Part shown: positions 48,243 through 59,251 of the stretch, piece after piece
Layout of the letters: each line of letters begins with the position of its first letter
How positions within the stretch are numbered: position 1 is the stretch's first letter
Assembly (NCBI GenBank): GCA_934271525.1
Contig: CAKQRL010000006.1
Coordinates: 22,068 to 86,067, forward strand
Length of the DNA: 64,000 nucleotides
Source of the DNA: an uncultured Rhodocyclaceae bacterium
Lineage (GTDB): Bacteria; Pseudomonadota; Gammaproteobacteria; Burkholderiales; Rhodocyclaceae
Direction of reading: 5' to 3'
Made by a program: the position numbers and the translations under genes
Notes under the pieces: model-generated
Seen by the model: only the letters and a program-made list of their open reading frames with translations
The model's database searches: none
What the model was told of the DNA's origin: nothing

Positions 48243-49697
48243 TTATTGCGCCATTGCCCGTTTTGCCAACTGAGCGCGCGCGTGGATTTGGCTTGCCAAA
48301 TAAAAATCTTTGCCTGCCGCTTTTTCCGCTTTTTCAAATTGTTCGGCGGCTGCTGGAAATAAGCCTTCCAACAAAGCGCTTTCCCCTAACGCTGCGTGGT
48401 AATGCGCTGTTTTTTTCAGTTGCAAAGCCGCCTGTGCCATCCATTGAAAACCCCGCACGCTTGGCGTTTTTTTGTTGAAATCGCTCAAAAAATCAAAGGC
48501 TTCTTGGAATTTTTGGGCGGCAATTAAGGTTTGTGCAAAATGTTGGTCGACTGCGTTGTTGTTTGGGTATTGTTGGTGGAGCGCTCTTGCGAGTTGTAAG
48601 GCTTCGTCTGTTTTTTTTAAGGCTAATAAAATTTGCGTTTTTAAATGCAAAATCAAGCGGTGTTGGGCGATTTTGAGCGCCGCGTTGATAGCATTTTCTG
48701 CTTTTTGAAAATCGCCGTTTTGAAAATAAGCCATCGCCAAGCCGTAAAAAGCCGCCGCGCGGTTGGGGTAGCGGTGGTTTTCCACATACGCTTTAAAATT
48801 TTCAAGTGCGGAAAATCGCTCGGTTTGTAAAACGGCGAGTTTGGCGCGAATCAAATAAAAATCTTCACTGCTTAAAATTTGGCGGTAGGGCAGTTTGGAA
48901 TCGCGATTTTGCATATCCGACAAGCGATCGCTGGTTAAAGGGTGTGTTTGCAAATAAACGAGCGCGTTTTTTTCGTTTTTGCTAGCCAAAAGTCTTGTGA
49001 AAAAACCTGCCATTGCGCGCGGGTCAAGCGATGAACGATTTAAAGTTTCAAAGCCCAAGCGGTCTGCTTCTGCTTCCAAATCACGCGAAAAAGCCAAGGC
49101 GTTGTGGGTTATTGCACCTTGGGACAAAGCAATTGCCGCAGCACCTGCACTTGCCCCGCCTGTTGGAATTGCCAAAGCGGCTGCGCCCAAGCCTAATAAA
49201 CTGGCTAACAACATTTGTTTGTTTTGATAAACCCGCCGCGCAATGTGGCGTTGCGTCACGTGCGCAATTTCGTGTGCCAAAACGCCCGCCAATTCGGATT
49301 CGCTTTGCGATGCAACGAATAACCCCGAATAAACGCCGACAAACCCGCCCGGCAGGGCAAAGGCGTTGATGGCGGGGTTCAAAAGCGCAAAAAAATAAAG
49401 CGGCGTATCAGGCGCTTTTGTGCCCGCTTTTAAGCGTGCGCCCAAGTTTGCCAAATAAAATTCCACGTCAATGTCGTTTAAAAAGCTGGCATCGCGTTTG
49501 ATGCTTTGCATTAGGTCTTCGCCAATTTTACGTTCTTCGTGGATGGGCAAGGCAGTGTTGGCAACATCGCCCAAATCCGGCAAAGAATTTTGCGCCAAAA
49601 CGTTGTTTATGATTAAAAAAAACGCCACCAACATTGAAAAAAATTGTTGGTTGACCGTGGAAAAACGCCACCTTGAATTTTTGTTTTTTGTCCGCAT
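48243..49697 (-). CDS. bepA: BepA-type M48 periplasmic metalloprotease with TPR domain
   Basis: BepA (YfgC) is a periplasmic chaperone/protease for outer-membrane protein and LptD assembly. The 484-residue protein starts [10 protein letters not shown] at ATG 49697, has a signal peptide ending near NNVLAQ, the zinc motif [15 protein letters not shown] (HExxH), [14 protein letters not shown] with the third ligand, and C-terminal TPR repeats from about residue 300. A repeat copy encodes STVNQQ just before the signal's hydrophobic core. It is divergent from clpB. Confidence 0.92.
   Translation of the reverse strand: MRTKNKNSRWRFSTVNQQFFSMLVAFFLIINNVLAQNSLPDLGDVANTALPIHEERKIGEDLMQSIKRDASFLNDIDVEFYLANLGARLKAGTKAPDTPLYFFALLNPAINAFALPGGFVGVYSGLFVASQSESELAGVLAHEIAHVTQRHIARRVYQNKQMLLASLLGLGAAALAIPTGGASAGAAAIALSQGAITHNALAFSRDLEAEADRLGFETLNRSSLDPRAMAGFFTRLLASKNEKNALVYLQTHPLTSDRLSDMQNRDSKLPYRQILSSEDFYLIRAKLAVLQTERFSALENFKAYVENHRYPNRAAAFYGLAMAYFQNGDFQKAENAINAALKIAQHRLILHLKTQILLALKKTDEALQLARALHQQYPNNNAVDQHFAQTLIAAQKFQEAFDFLSDFNKKTPSVRGFQWMAQAALQLKKTAHYHAALGESALLEGLFPAAAEQFEKAEKAAGKDFYLASQIHARAQLAKRAMAQ
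49650..49661. repeat. Single repeat copy at the start of bepA
   Basis: GTTGACCGTGGA; in the bepA direction TCCACGGTCAAC followed by CAACAATTTTTTTCAATG. It encodes STVNQQFF at the front of the signal peptide. Confidence 0.65.
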
Positions 49698-49734
49698 AAA
49701 GCGATTATTCCTTTTTTTAAAAGAGACAACGAAA

Positions 49735-52308
49735 ATGCAAATTGATGAATTTACCACGCCTTTTCAAGAGGCTTTGAATGAAGCGCAAAGTATGGCGCAA
49801 AATTTGCACGCCGCCTACATTGAGCCGGAACATTTGCTCTGCGCAATGTTGGCACAAACTGAAAGCAGTGTGCGCTCGCTTTTGTTGCGTGCGAATGTGA
49901 ATGTTTTGGCATTGGAGTCAGAAGCCAATGCACGCATGCGGCAATTCCCCGAAGTTTCGGGCGAAATCAATATGAGCCGCGATTTGATGCGTTTGTTAAA
50001 CACCGCCGAAGAAGAAGCCAAAAAACGCGGCGATGAATTTATCGCAAGCGAGATGTTTTTGGTTGCCTTGGCTAAGGACAAATGCGCTTTGGCGGAAATA
50101 GCCAAAAAAAATGGCTTAAATTTAAACGCTTTAAATGCCGCCATTGATGCGGTTCGCGGCGGGCAACATGTGGATTCGCAAGATGCGGAAAGTCAGCGCG
50201 AGTCGCTTAAAAAATACTGCTTGGATTTAACCGAGCGCGCGCGTGAAGGCAAATTAGACCCAGTGATTGGCAGAGATGATGAAATCCGCCGCACCATTCA
50301 AATTTTGCAGCGCCGCAGCAAAAATAACCCGGTGATTATTGGCGAGCCGGGCGTGGGCAAAACCGCCATTGTGGAAGGTTTGGCGCAAAGAATTGTCAAT
50401 GGCGAAGTGCCAGAATCTTTAAAAAACAAACGCGTTTTGGCGCTGGATATGGCAGGACTTTTGGCTGGCGCCAAATATCGCGGCGAATTTGAAGAACGTT
50501 TGAAAAATGTTTTAAAAGATATTGCCAAAGAAAACGGCAACATTATTTTGTTTGTTGATGAACTGCACACAATGGTTGGCGCTGGAAAATCCGATGGTGC
50601 AATGGATGCTGGCAATATGCTCAAACCCGCTTTGGCGCGCGGCGAATTGCATTGCATTGGCGCTACCACTTTAAATGAATATCGGCAATATATAGAAAAA
50701 GATGCCGCCTTGGAGCGCCGTTTTCAAAAAGTGTTGGTGGATGAACCCAGCGTGGAATCCACCATTGCCATTTTGCGCGGTTTGCAAGAAAAATACGAAT
50801 TGCACCACGGCGTGGATATCACCGACCCGGCTATTGTGGCAGCCGCTGAGCTTTCAAATCGCTATATTACCGACCGCTTTTTGCCGGATAAAGCCATTGA
50901 TTTAATTGATGAAGCCGCAAGCCGCATCAAAATGGAAATTGATTCCAAACCCGAAGCCTTGGATAAATTAGAGCGCCGATTGATTCAATTAAAAATTGAA
51001 AGCGCCGCTTTGAAAAAAGAAAAAGACGAAGCCTCGCAAAAACGTTTGGCGTTGTTGGAAGAAAAAACCCAACAATTAACGCAAGAATATTCCAACTTGG
51101 AAGAAATTTGGAAAGCGGAAAAAGCCGCCGTGTTGGGTTCGGCGCAAATTAAAGAAAACATTGATAAATTAAAAGCGCAAATTGTGAAATTGCAACGCGA
51201 AGGAAAATTAGAAAAAGTTGCCGAATTGCAATACGGGCAATTACCCAAGTTGGAAGCGCAATTAAAAGCGGCAGAAAAAACCGACAAAACCGGCAAAACG
51301 CACAACAAACTTTTGCGCACCGAAGTGGGTGTGGATGAAATTGCCGAAGTGGTCAGCCGCGCCACCGGCATTCCAGTTGCCAAAATGATGCAAGGTGAGC
51401 GTGAAAAATTACTCCACATGGAAACAAAATTGCACCAACGTGTGGTGGGGCAAGATGAAGCCGTGCGTTTGGTGTCGGATGCCATCCGCCGCTCGCGCTC
51501 TGGGTTGTCGGACCCCAATCGGCCTTATGGTTCTTTTTTGTTTTTGGGACCAACAGGCGTGGGCAAAACCGAACTTTGCAAAGCCTTGGCGGAATTTTTG
51601 TTTGATTCCGAAGAACATTTGATTCGCATTGATATGAGCGAATTTATGGAAAAACATTCTGTTGCGCGTTTAATTGGTGCGCCTCCGGGTTATGTAGGTT
51701 ATGAAGAAGGCGGTTATTTAACCGAATCTGTTCGGCGCAAACCGTATAGCTTGATTTTGTTGGATGAAGTAGAAAAAGCGCACCCAGACGTGTTCAACGT
51801 TTTGTTGCAAGTGTTGGACGATGGCCGTTTAACAGATGGTCAAGGCAGGACTGTTGATTTTAAAAACACCGTGATTGTGATGACTTCCAACTTGGGCAGC
51901 CAAATGATTCAACAAATGAATGAAAATTCTTATGATGAAATCAAAACTGCGGTGATGGAAGAAGTGAAAAATTATTTTCGCCCAGAATTTATCAACCGCA
52001 TTGATGAAACCGTGGTTTTCCACGCGCTTGCCGAAGAACACATTGCAAACATTGCCAAAATCCAGTTGAAAGTTTTGGAAAAACGTTTGAATGCGTTGGA
52101 TTACCAATTAAAAGTATCCGATTCGGCATTAAAAGAAATTGCGCGCGCTGGTTTTGACCCGATTTTTGGCGCAAGGCCTTTAAAACGCGCCATTCAACAA
52201 GAAATTGAAAACCCGCTTGCCAAGGAAATTCTCACGGGCACTTTTGCTCCAAAAGATACCATCAGCGTTGATTTTAAAGACGAGAAAATGCTATTTTCCA
52301 AAACCTAA
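49735..52308 (+). CDS. clpB: ATP-dependent disaggregase ClpB
   Basis: ClpB rescues aggregated proteins with DnaK. The 857-residue protein has the N domain (1-145), a first AAA+ domain with [13 protein letters not shown] and ILFVDELHT, a long middle coiled coil (about 400-520), a second AAA+ domain with [14 protein letters not shown] and [15 protein letters not shown], and the C-terminal domain. ATG 49735 starts [18 protein letters not shown], the family start; the open frame continues upstream through bepA antisense and is not used. Confidence 0.96.
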   Translation: MQIDEFTTPFQEALNEAQSMAQNLHAAYIEPEHLLCAMLAQTESSVRSLLLRANVNVLALESEANARMRQFPEVSGEINMSRDLMRLLNTAEEEAKKRGDEFIASEMFLVALAKDKCALAEIAKKNGLNLNALNAAIDAVRGGQHVDSQDAESQRESLKKYCLDLTERAREGKLDPVIGRDDEIRRTIQILQRRSKNNPVIIGEPGVGKTAIVEGLAQRIVNGEVPESLKNKRVLALDMAGLLAGAKYRGEFEERLKNVLKDIAKENGNIILFVDELHTMVGAGKSDGAMDAGNMLKPALARGELHCIGATTLNEYRQYIEKDAALERRFQKVLVDEPSVESTIAILRGLQEKYELHHGVDITDPAIVAAAELSNRYITDRFLPDKAIDLIDEAASRIKMEIDSKPEALDKLERRLIQLKIESAALKKEKDEASQKRLALLEEKTQQLTQEYSNLEEIWKAEKAAVLGSAQIKENIDKLKAQIVKLQREGKLEKVAELQYGQLPKLEAQLKAAEKTDKTGKTHNKLLRTEVGVDEIAEVVSRATGIPVAKMMQGEREKLLHMETKLHQRVVGQDEAVRLVSDAIRRSRSGLSDPNRPYGSFLFLGPTGVGKTELCKALAEFLFDSEEHLIRIDMSEFMEKHSVARLIGAPPGYVGYEEGGYLTESVRRKPYSLILLDEVEKAHPDVFNVLLQVLDDGRLTDGQGRTVDFKNTVIVMTSNLGSQMIQQMNENSYDEIKTAVMEEVKNYFRPEFINRIDETVVFHALAEEHIANIAKIQLKVLEKRLNALDYQLKVSDSALKEIARAGFDPIFGARPLKRAIQQEIENPLAKEILTGTFAPKDTISVDFKDEKMLFSKT

Positions 52309-52330
52309 CAACGCTACAAAAACACGATTT

Positions 52331-52380
52331 TCCACGGTAAACCAAGAATTTTTTTGAAAAAAAAATGTGTTTACCGTGGA
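52331..52380. repeat. Inverted repeat pair after clpB
   Basis: TCCACGGTAAAC (52331-52342) and GTTTACCGTGGA (52369-52380), a perfect stem with an A/T centre (AATTTTTTTGAAAAAA), placed 22 bases after the clpB stop. Confidence 0.8.
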
Positions 52381-52426
52381 AAATTGCTTAAAATTCGTTT
52401 TTTCAATTTTTAAAAGGATAAAGAAA

Positions 52427-52647
<221 letters not shown>

Positions 52648-52654
<7 letters not shown>

Positions 52655-53823
52655 AAAATTATAAAAAATTAGATTATCAAAGTTTAAAAGATGAAGAAAA
52701 AGAAGAAAAAATAGTTTTTCATTTATTAAGTGATTTTATAAAAAAAGAAACACTAGAAAAATTAAAAACATTAGAAAAAGAATTATCCGCGTTTTATCCC
52801 ACAAAAATTCAACCCCATATTTTGTCGGATGAGATTTTTAAAAATTATCCAAAATATTGTGGGAATTATATGACGTATTTTCGTTTTTATATTCCTCACA
52901 TTTTGTCTGCCATTGACCGTGCTTTGTATTTGGATGTGGATATGGTAGCGTGTGCGGATATTCGTGCTTTGTGGAGTCTAGATTTAACAGGCGTTTTTGC
53001 TTGCACCATTCGGGATTGGGTAAAACACGCCCATGAAAAGCGTATTGCTTTAAAAGCAGGCGAAGAAAATTTTGATTTTGGCGATTATTATTTCAATGCA
53101 GGTTTTTTATTCTTTAATTTGAAAAAAAGTAGAGAAGAAAATCTTGTTGAAAAATGTATTTATTTTTTAAGCAATTATAAAGTGATTGCGCCAGACCAAG
53201 ATGCTTTGAATTATGCCATTAGAGAAAACACATCTTGCGTTTTACCATTTTCTTTTAATAATATGAACGAAGGCACGCATATTCATCAACTTGGCAATGC
53301 AAAAATAAAAAGTCATTATGCGATGGCTGATTTAAAATTTTGGTCGGAAAATACCGTTATTTTGCATTTGGCTGGCGGTGTTAAACCTTGGGAAAATCCT
53401 TTTATTATGCAAAATGAAAAAGGCGAATATATTGGTTTGTATTATGTGGCAGCAGCAAAACAAAGTTTTTGTTTTGCAAACGATGCCACACAAAATTTGT
53501 TTGTGTATGCCCAACAAACCGATATAGCACGCAGTATTTTGCAATACGCCAATAATATTTTTGGTTTGTTTTTTATTCCTTTTATTATTCAAAAAATCAA
53601 AATCCGCAATTTTGTTGATTTAAATGAAGTTTTGGAATATTTAAAAAACCAAGAACAAAATCCGATTTTTCAAGGTTTGGATTACCATGGAAAATCCTTT
53701 TTGATTAAAGAACTTTATTCTAAATATGAAAAAGTAAAAAACAGCGGTTTTTTGTATTTATTAAAACTCCCATTTGCTATTTTAAAAGCCAAAAATTGGG
53801 CAAAAAAAAGTAAATTTTGCTGA
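52648..53823 (+). CDS. GT8 glycosyltransferase, catalytic part (out of frame with its start)
   Basis: The catalytic remainder of the GT8 enzyme. ALYLDVDMVACADIRALW holds the DxD metal site, FNAGFLFFNLKK and DQDALNYAI are family motifs, and HLAGGVKPWENP is the late His block. The listed ATG is internal; this frame is open back through the CAAT tract (reading SIRSAELLKNY just after it). A C-terminal extension of about 120 residues is not recognised. It probably adds galactose or glucose to LPS or another surface glycan. The gene stands alone between two repeat pairs. Confidence 0.82.
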
Positions 53824-53832
53824 TAATAAAAA

Positions 53833-53882
53833 TCCACGGTAAACAAAAGTTTTTTTGAAAAAAAGTTTGGGTTTACCGTGGA
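53833..53882. repeat. Inverted repeat pair after the GT8 gene
   Basis: TCCACGGTAAAC (53833-53844) and GTTTACCGTGGA (53871-53882) between two convergent genes, with TTTTTTTGAAAAAAA in the loop. It can terminate both. Confidence 0.8.
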
Positions 53883-53893
53883 TTTTGGTGGTT

Positions 53894-54829
53894 TTAATAA
53901 CCGCGCAATAAAGCAATACCGTGCGCTGAAAGATATTGTAATTTTTCTAAATGTGAAAATTGCACACCGCCCAAAGCAAAAACAGGAATGGGCGTGTTTT
54001 TAACCATTTGGGCAAAGCCCAACTCGCCCAATGTTTTGGCGTTGGGGTGCGATTGGGTAGAAAAAACAGGGCTTAAAAAAACATAATCCACGCCCAAAGC
54101 AATGGCTTTTTTAAATTCTTCGGCACAATGCACAGAAGCGCCACAAAAGGCAAAATTCGGGCGTTTTTTTGACATTTTCAAGGATTTTGACGACAAATGA
54201 ATGCCATCGGCGCGGATGCTTGTTGCAAGTTCACAATCGTCATTGATGATTAAAACACTTTGCGGAAAGTTCGCCACCATTTTGGCGACTTTTTGAGCAA
54301 ATTCTCTGCGATTTTTAAGATTTTTATCGCGAATTTGTATTAAAGCGCGCGGGTGTTGCAAAAGGGCGTTTTTTAAAGAAGCAAAAGCTTTTTCTTCGCC
54401 ATCAATTTCTGCGCGTGTGATGAAGGCAATTTCCGGAATTTTAAGGCTTTGGATGATGTCGTGATTCGCCGCCAACAATGGCGCAACTTTGAGTGCTTCA
54501 AAAGGCGATTGCCACATAAAGTCATCGTGTTCCATATTGCTTTTGTTTAAAACGCCTGCAAACTTTTTAACCTTCCAAAAATGCAAGCGCACGTTGGCGT
54601 GCGGGTAGGCAAATTCACGCACCAACCACGGATGCGCTGACAAAACATTAAGCTTTAATTCTTCGGCAATTTCGCGTTTTAAAGCATCAAAATGTGATTC
54701 TTGTTCTTCAATTTTGCCGCCCGGAAATTCCCAAAATCCGGCGCAAACTTTACCTTTTGGGCGTTGGCAGAGCAAAAATTCGCCGTTGGTGTTTGTAAAA
54801 ACGGCGGCAATAACGTTTAGTCTGCCCAT
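53894..54829 (-). CDS. Nudix hydrolase (MutT-like) fused to a ThiE/TenI-like domain
   Basis: A 311-residue two-domain protein. Residues about 5-130 are Nudix: [20 protein letters not shown] followed by REIAEEL gives the GX5EX7REUXEEXGU box, as in MutT. Residues about 135-311 resemble thiamin-phosphate synthase ([39 protein letters not shown] and FALGGV). Such fusions occur in other proteobacteria; the MutT half probably removes oxidised nucleotides, while the ThiE half is of uncertain activity. ATG 54829 ([10 protein letters not shown]) overlaps the end of uppP. Confidence 0.85.
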   Translation of the reverse strand: MGRLNVIAAVFTNTNGEFLLCQRPKGKVCAGFWEFPGGKIEEQESHFDALKREIAEELKLNVLSAHPWLVREFAYPHANVRLHFWKVKKFAGVLNKSNMEHDDFMWQSPFEALKVAPLLAANHDIIQSLKIPEIAFITRAEIDGEEKAFASLKNALLQHPRALIQIRDKNLKNRREFAQKVAKMVANFPQSVLIINDDCELATSIRADGIHLSSKSLKMSKKRPNFAFCGASVHCAEEFKKAIALGVDYVFLSPVFSTQSHPNAKTLGELGFAQMVKNTPIPVFALGGVQFSHLEKLQYLSAHGIALLRGY

Positions 54830-55635
54830 TGAATCCACGGCATACTCAACAGCACAAAGCCGCCAAAAGCAATGCGGTAATAGGCAAACATATTGTAGGT
54901 ATGGTTGGAGACGAATTTCAACAACGCCTTCACGGTTAAAACCGCCGCCAAGAAGCTGGCAATAAAACCGACTGCAAAAGCCAAAAAATCATCTGTGTTC
55001 AAAATGTTCCAGTTTTTGTAAAGGTCATAACAAGTGGCGCCGAACATCGTTGGAATTGCCAAAAAAAAGGAAAATTCCGTGGCGGTTTTGCGCGACAATC
55101 CCAAAAACATTCCGCCAATAATCGTAGCACCTGAACGCGATACGCCGGGGCACATCGCCAAACATTGCATGAAACCAACTTGAATGGCATCTCTAAGTTT
55201 CATTTCACCAACGGATAAAATGCGCGCAGAAAAGGCTCTTTTTTCCACCCATAAAATAATCAATCCGCCAACAATTAAAGCCGATGCCACAACAATTGGG
55301 TGAAACAAATAATTTTTAATGATGGAATGAAACAGTGCGCCCAAAAAAGCCGCAGGCAAAAAACCGACAATTAAAAGCAATAAAAAATGCCGTTCGGTTT
55401 TGTCCGTTGGGGATTTTTTGATTGCGTTCAATAAACGCGCGCGGTAATGCCAACAAATTGCCAAAATAGCGCCCAACTGCACGACAATTTTAAAAACCTT
55501 GCTGCTGGAATCCCCAGTGTAATTGATGATATCGCCCAAAATAATCAAATGACCAGTGGAAGAAACGGGCAAAAATTCGGTTAAACCTTCCACAATGCCC
55601 AAAAATAAAACTTTGGCAAATAGCAAAAAATCCAT
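54817..55635 (-). CDS. uppP: Undecaprenyl-diphosphatase UppP
   Basis: UppP (BacA) recycles undecaprenyl diphosphate for peptidoglycan and O-antigen synthesis. The 272-residue membrane protein has [20 protein letters not shown] and [21 protein letters not shown] (two catalytic motifs) with about eight helices. It overlaps the Nudix-ThiE gene at its 3' end, so both are likely cotranscribed. The start ATG 55635 is 30 bases from tRNA-Pro. Confidence 0.94.
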   Translation of the reverse strand: MDFLLFAKVLFLGIVEGLTEFLPVSSTGHLIILGDIINYTGDSSSKVFKIVVQLGAILAICWHYRARLLNAIKKSPTDKTERHFLLLLIVGFLPAAFLGALFHSIIKNYLFHPIVVASALIVGGLIILWVEKRAFSARILSVGEMKLRDAIQVGFMQCLAMCPGVSRSGATIIGGMFLGLSRKTATEFSFFLAIPTMFGATCYDLYKNWNILNTDDFLAFAVGFIASFLAAVLTVKALLKFVSNHTYNMFAYYRIAFGGFVLLSMPWIQWAD

Positions 55636-55664
55636 AATTGTTGTTATTTTTTTAAGTTACAAAA

Positions 55665-55741
55665 TGGTCGGGGCGGCGGGATTCGAACTCGCGACCCTCT
55701 GCTCCCAAAGCAGATGCGCTACCAGACTGCGCTACACCCCG
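55665..55741 (-). tRNA. tRNA-Pro (anticodon TGG)
   Basis: A 77-base cloverleaf on the minus strand with encoded CCA: acceptor CGGGGTG/CGCCCCG, anticodon stem TCTGC/GCAGA with loop TTTGGGA (anticodon TGG, reads CCA), and T arm with AGTTCGAATC. C1-G72 is typical of bacterial tRNA-Pro. Confidence 0.93.
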
Positions 55742-55877
55742 ACAAAAAACCGCAGATTTTAGCACAATCTTTGAAAAGTAAAAGGGAAAATTTTTAAAAA
55801 AGATTTTTTTGATTTTTAGATGAGAAAGGTTTTAAATGGCGCTTTTAAAAATTTTAGAAGAATTTTAAAAACGATTT

Positions 55878-55927
55878 TCCACGGTAAACTTTAAATTTTT
55901 TTGAAAAAAAACGACGTTTACCGTGGA
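55878..55927. repeat. Inverted repeat pair between tRNA-Pro and flhB
   Basis: TCCACGGTAAAC (55878-55889) and GTTTACCGTGGA (55916-55927), loop with AAATTTTTTTGAAAAAAA. It lies in the 285-base gap 55742-56026, which otherwise holds only A/T-rich sequence and the promoter candidate. Confidence 0.8.
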
Positions 55928-55949
55928 TTTTTAAATATTGTTATTTTTT

Positions 55950-55977
55950 TTGACAATGATTGAAAAAAATATAATAA
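55950..55977 (+). promoter_or_regulatory. Candidate sigma-70 promoter for the flagellar genes
   Basis: A perfect TTGACA (55950-55955) precedes TATAAT (55970-55975) by only 14 bases, too short for a standard promoter; the overlapping TAATAA (55972) gives 16. About 50 bases remain to the flhB start. Plausible but not compelling. Confidence 0.35.
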
Positions 55978-56026
55978 AATGCTTAAAATTACCACGCTAA
56001 CTCTTTAATTTTTTTATATTTTTTCC

Positions 56027-57151
56027 ATGGCAGAAGATAGCGATTTAGAAAAAACAGAAGCCCCATCCGAGCGGCGTTTGGAACAAGCGCGCGAAAAAGG
56101 GCAAGTTCCGCATTCTAAGGAACTGGGGACTTTTTTGGTTTTAATTACCGCTGCTGCCATTTTGTGGATGATGGGCGAATGGTTTGCGCGCCGATTTATT
56201 AGCGTTATTTCAAAAGCCTTAACGCCTGATTTAAAAACTTTAACCGAACCTGCAATGCTGGTGCCGCGTTTGGTTGAAATTGCATCAGAAGGTTTTTTGG
56301 TTTTTGCGCCTTTTGTGGCGGCTATGTTTGTGGTGGCGCTTTTGCCGTCTTTTTTATTAAACGCTTGGGTTTTTTCCACGCAATCTTTAATGCCAGATTT
56401 AAAAAGAATTAATCCACTTTCTGGATTATCGCGTATGTTTTCTTGGCAAAGTTTAATGGAATTAACCAAGGCAATTTTAAAAGCGCTTTTGGTGGGCGGC
56501 GTGGCAGTTTTTTTAATTAACAAACAATTGGGCGAATTATTTGCTTTGTTGAGTATGTCTTTGAACACCGCAATGGCGGCAATGGCGAAGTTGTTGGCTT
56601 TTACCTTTTTGATTTTGGCGGCAACGCTTTTTGTGGTTGCCGCCATTGATGTGCCTTTTCAAATTTGGCAACATTATTCCAAACTTAAAATGACCAAAGA
56701 TGAAGTCAAGCAAGAAACCAAAGAAATGATGGGCGACCCGCAGGTGAAAAGCCGCATTCGTAGCCTGCAAATGCAAATGGCAAGAAAACGGATGATGGCA
56801 TCTGTGCCAAGTGCGGATGTGATTGTAACCAACCCCACGCATTATGCCGTGGCTTTGAGTTACAAAGACGGTATGCGCGCCCCGAAGGTTGTTGCCAAAG
56901 GCATGGGCAATATTGCGCAGAAAATTAAAGAATTAGGCGATGAAGCTTCTGTTCCCCGATTAGAAGCACCGCCTTTGGCGCGCTCGCTCTACAAATTTTC
57001 AGAATTGGATTCAGAAATTCCCACCCCGCTTTATGCCGCGGTGGCGCAGGTGTTGGCGTATATTTATAAACTCTCGGAATGGAAAAAAAACGGCGGTTTT
57101 TATCCGCTGCCGCCGCGCGATTTGCCTATTCCAAAAGAATTTTCGGCTTAA
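56027..57151 (+). CDS. flhB: Flagellar export apparatus protein FlhB
   Basis: FlhB is the substrate-specificity switch of the flagellar export gate. The 374-residue protein starts MAEDSDLEKTEAPSERRLEQ, has four membrane helices (about 30-210), and a cytoplasmic domain with the self-cleaving motif VTNPTHYAVAL. Cleavage occurs between N and P of NPTH. It leads the flhB-flhA-flhF-flhG-fliA run with a 12-base gap to flhA. Confidence 0.96.
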   Translation: MAEDSDLEKTEAPSERRLEQAREKGQVPHSKELGTFLVLITAAAILWMMGEWFARRFISVISKALTPDLKTLTEPAMLVPRLVEIASEGFLVFAPFVAAMFVVALLPSFLLNAWVFSTQSLMPDLKRINPLSGLSRMFSWQSLMELTKAILKALLVGGVAVFLINKQLGELFALLSMSLNTAMAAMAKLLAFTFLILAATLFVVAAIDVPFQIWQHYSKLKMTKDEVKQETKEMMGDPQVKSRIRSLQMQMARKRMMASVPSADVIVTNPTHYAVALSYKDGMRAPKVVAKGMGNIAQKIKELGDEASVPRLEAPPLARSLYKFSELDSEIPTPLYAAVAQVLAYIYKLSEWKKNGGFYPLPPRDLPIPKEFSA

Positions 57152-57163
57152 AAGGATTCGTTT

Positions 57164-59251
57164 ATGAGAATGACTTTGAGCCGCTTGAACCAAAACCTGA
57201 GCCATTTCAATTCCACGGCTTTGGCAGCACCGCTTTTGATTTTGATGGTGTTGTCAATGATGGTATTGCCTTTGCCGCCATTTGTTTTGGATTTGTTTTT
57301 CACCTTCAACATTGCCATTTCCATTTTGGTGTTGATGGTGGCGGTCAACACGCAAAAAACTTTGGATTTTTCGTCTTTTCCTTCTGTTTTGTTAATTACC
57401 ACATTGTTGCGTTTATCGTTGAATGTGGCTTCTACCCGCATCGTTTTAATGGAAGGCCACAACGGCGGCGATGCCGCCGGCAAGGTCATTGAAGCTTTCG
57501 GGCAGTTTTTGGTTGGCGGCAATTACACCATCGGCATTGTGGTGTTTGCCATTTTAACGGTCATCAACTTTGTGGTGATTACCAAAGGTGCTGGGCGCGT
57601 GGCAGAAGTTTCTGCCCGTTTTACCTTGGATGCAATGCCCGGCAAACAAATGGCCATTGATGCCGATTTGAACGCAGGCTTAATTGGCGAAGATGAAGCG
57701 CGCAAAAGGCGCGCGGCAATTGCACAGGAATCGGAGTTTTTTGGCTCCATGGATGGTGCCTCCAAATTTGTGCGCGGGGATGCCATTGCGGGCATTATCA
57801 TTGTTCTTATCAATATTATCGGCGGTTTAATTGTTGGCGTGGCGCAACACGGCATGAGTTTGAGTGAAGCCGGCAGTGTTTATACCCTTTTAACCATCGG
57901 CGATGGTTTGGTTGCGCAAATTCCGGGGTTAATTATTTCCATTGCGGCGGGTATGGTTGTTACCAGAGTGTCGGATGAGCGCAATGTTGGTCAACAGGTT
58001 TATTCCCAAGTCTTTACCAACCCAAGAACACTGGCGATTACAGCAGTAATCATCGGTGCGCTGGGCATTATTCCGGGTATGCCGAATATGGTGTTTTTGT
58101 TGATTGCAAGTGGCATTGGCACGCTTGCGTGGAAACTTGCCAAATCCCGCGTGCCAATACCTGTTGAAGCGCCGGTGCAAGTGGCAGCACCTCGCCCGCG
58201 CGAAGCACAAGAAGCCAGTTGGGCGGACGTGCAAGCCATGGATGTTTTGGGCTTGGAAGTGGGTTACCGCTTGATTCCCTTGGTGGATAAAGCCCAAAAC
58301 GGCGAGCTTTTGCGCCGCATTCGCGGCATTCGCAAAAAATTTGCGCAAGATGTCGGCTTTTTGGTTTCCCCCGTGCATATTCGCGACAATTTGGAATTAA
58401 AACCCAATACCTACCGCATTTTGTTAAAAGGTGTGAGTTTGGGCGAAGGCGAGGCTTTTGTGGGGCAATTTTTGGCGATTAACCCCGGACGCGTGGCAGG
58501 CACTTTGGAGGGCAAAGAAACCACCGATCCAGCATTTGGTTTGCCTGCCATTTGGATTGACTCTGCCATTCGTGACCAAGCGCAAGCCTATGGTTATACG
58601 GTTGTTGATACCTCAACCGTGATTGCCACGCATTTGAATCACATTATTTTGAGCCACGCGGCGGAATTGCTCGGTCGCCAAGAAGTGCAACAGTTGCTGG
58701 ACCATGTGGCACAAGATTCCCCCAAACTTGTGGAAGACTTTGTGCCGAAGATTTTGCCGCTTGGCACCTTACAAAAGGTTTTGCAAGGACTTTTGGATGA
58801 AGGCGTGCATATTCGCGATATGCGCACCATTATTGAAACGCTCACCGATGCCGCACCGCAAACAACCAACCCAGAAGAACTCATCGCACAAGTGCGCATT
58901 GCCTTGGGGCGCGCCATTGTTCAGCAACTTTTCCCGGGGAATGATGAATTGCAGTTGATGTCGCTTGATCCAACATTAGAACGTCTTTTAACCCAAGCCG
59001 TATCAGGCGCTTCCGCGCACACGAGCATTGAACCGAGTTTGGCGCAAACCTTATTGACGCAAACCGCAGCGGCGGCAGAACGCCAAGAAAATATGGGCAT
59101 TGCGCCTGTTTTGCTCGTGCCGCCGAGTATTCGTCTTTTATTATCGCGCTTTTTGCGCCGCAGCGTGCCACAACTCAAAGTTTTATCGCACGCGGAAATT
59201 CCTGAAAACCGAAAAATTAAAATCACAGCCATTATTGGAGCACAACAATGA
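57164..59251 (+). CDS. flhA: Flagellar export gate protein FlhA
   Basis: FlhA forms the nonameric ring and proton channel of the flagellar export gate. The 695-residue protein has eight membrane helices in its first half, the FHIPEP signature region (VSARFTLDAMPGKQMAIDAD) and a cytoplasmic domain from about residue 350. An AAAAGGA site precedes ATG 57164. Its stop overlaps the start of flhF (ATGA), so translation is coupled. Confidence 0.96.
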   Translation: MRMTLSRLNQNLSHFNSTALAAPLLILMVLSMMVLPLPPFVLDLFFTFNIAISILVLMVAVNTQKTLDFSSFPSVLLITTLLRLSLNVASTRIVLMEGHNGGDAAGKVIEAFGQFLVGGNYTIGIVVFAILTVINFVVITKGAGRVAEVSARFTLDAMPGKQMAIDADLNAGLIGEDEARKRRAAIAQESEFFGSMDGASKFVRGDAIAGIIIVLINIIGGLIVGVAQHGMSLSEAGSVYTLLTIGDGLVAQIPGLIISIAAGMVVTRVSDERNVGQQVYSQVFTNPRTLAITAVIIGALGIIPGMPNMVFLLIASGIGTLAWKLAKSRVPIPVEAPVQVAAPRPREAQEASWADVQAMDVLGLEVGYRLIPLVDKAQNGELLRRIRGIRKKFAQDVGFLVSPVHIRDNLELKPNTYRILLKGVSLGEGEAFVGQFLAINPGRVAGTLEGKETTDPAFGLPAIWIDSAIRDQAQAYGYTVVDTSTVIATHLNHIILSHAAELLGRQEVQQLLDHVAQDSPKLVEDFVPKILPLGTLQKVLQGLLDEGVHIRDMRTIIETLTDAAPQTTNPEELIAQVRIALGRAIVQQLFPGNDELQLMSLDPTLERLLTQAVSGASAHTSIEPSLAQTLLTQTAAAAERQENMGIAPVLLVPPSIRLLLSRFLRRSVPQLKVLSHAEIPENRKIKITAIIGAQQ

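Noticed and set aside
49471..49734. An 88-codon N-terminal extension of clpB
   Set aside because: It is antisense to bepA and the family start is at 49735, so the extension is only an open frame without coding signs.
53678..53694. TTACCATGGAAAAT within the GT8 gene as a repeat copy
   Set aside because: It differs in the central CCGTGG, the most constant part, so at best it is a decayed copy; I did not count it.
54834..54846. TCCACGGCATAC near the uppP end as a repeat copy
   Set aside because: Several mismatches and no A/T module follow.
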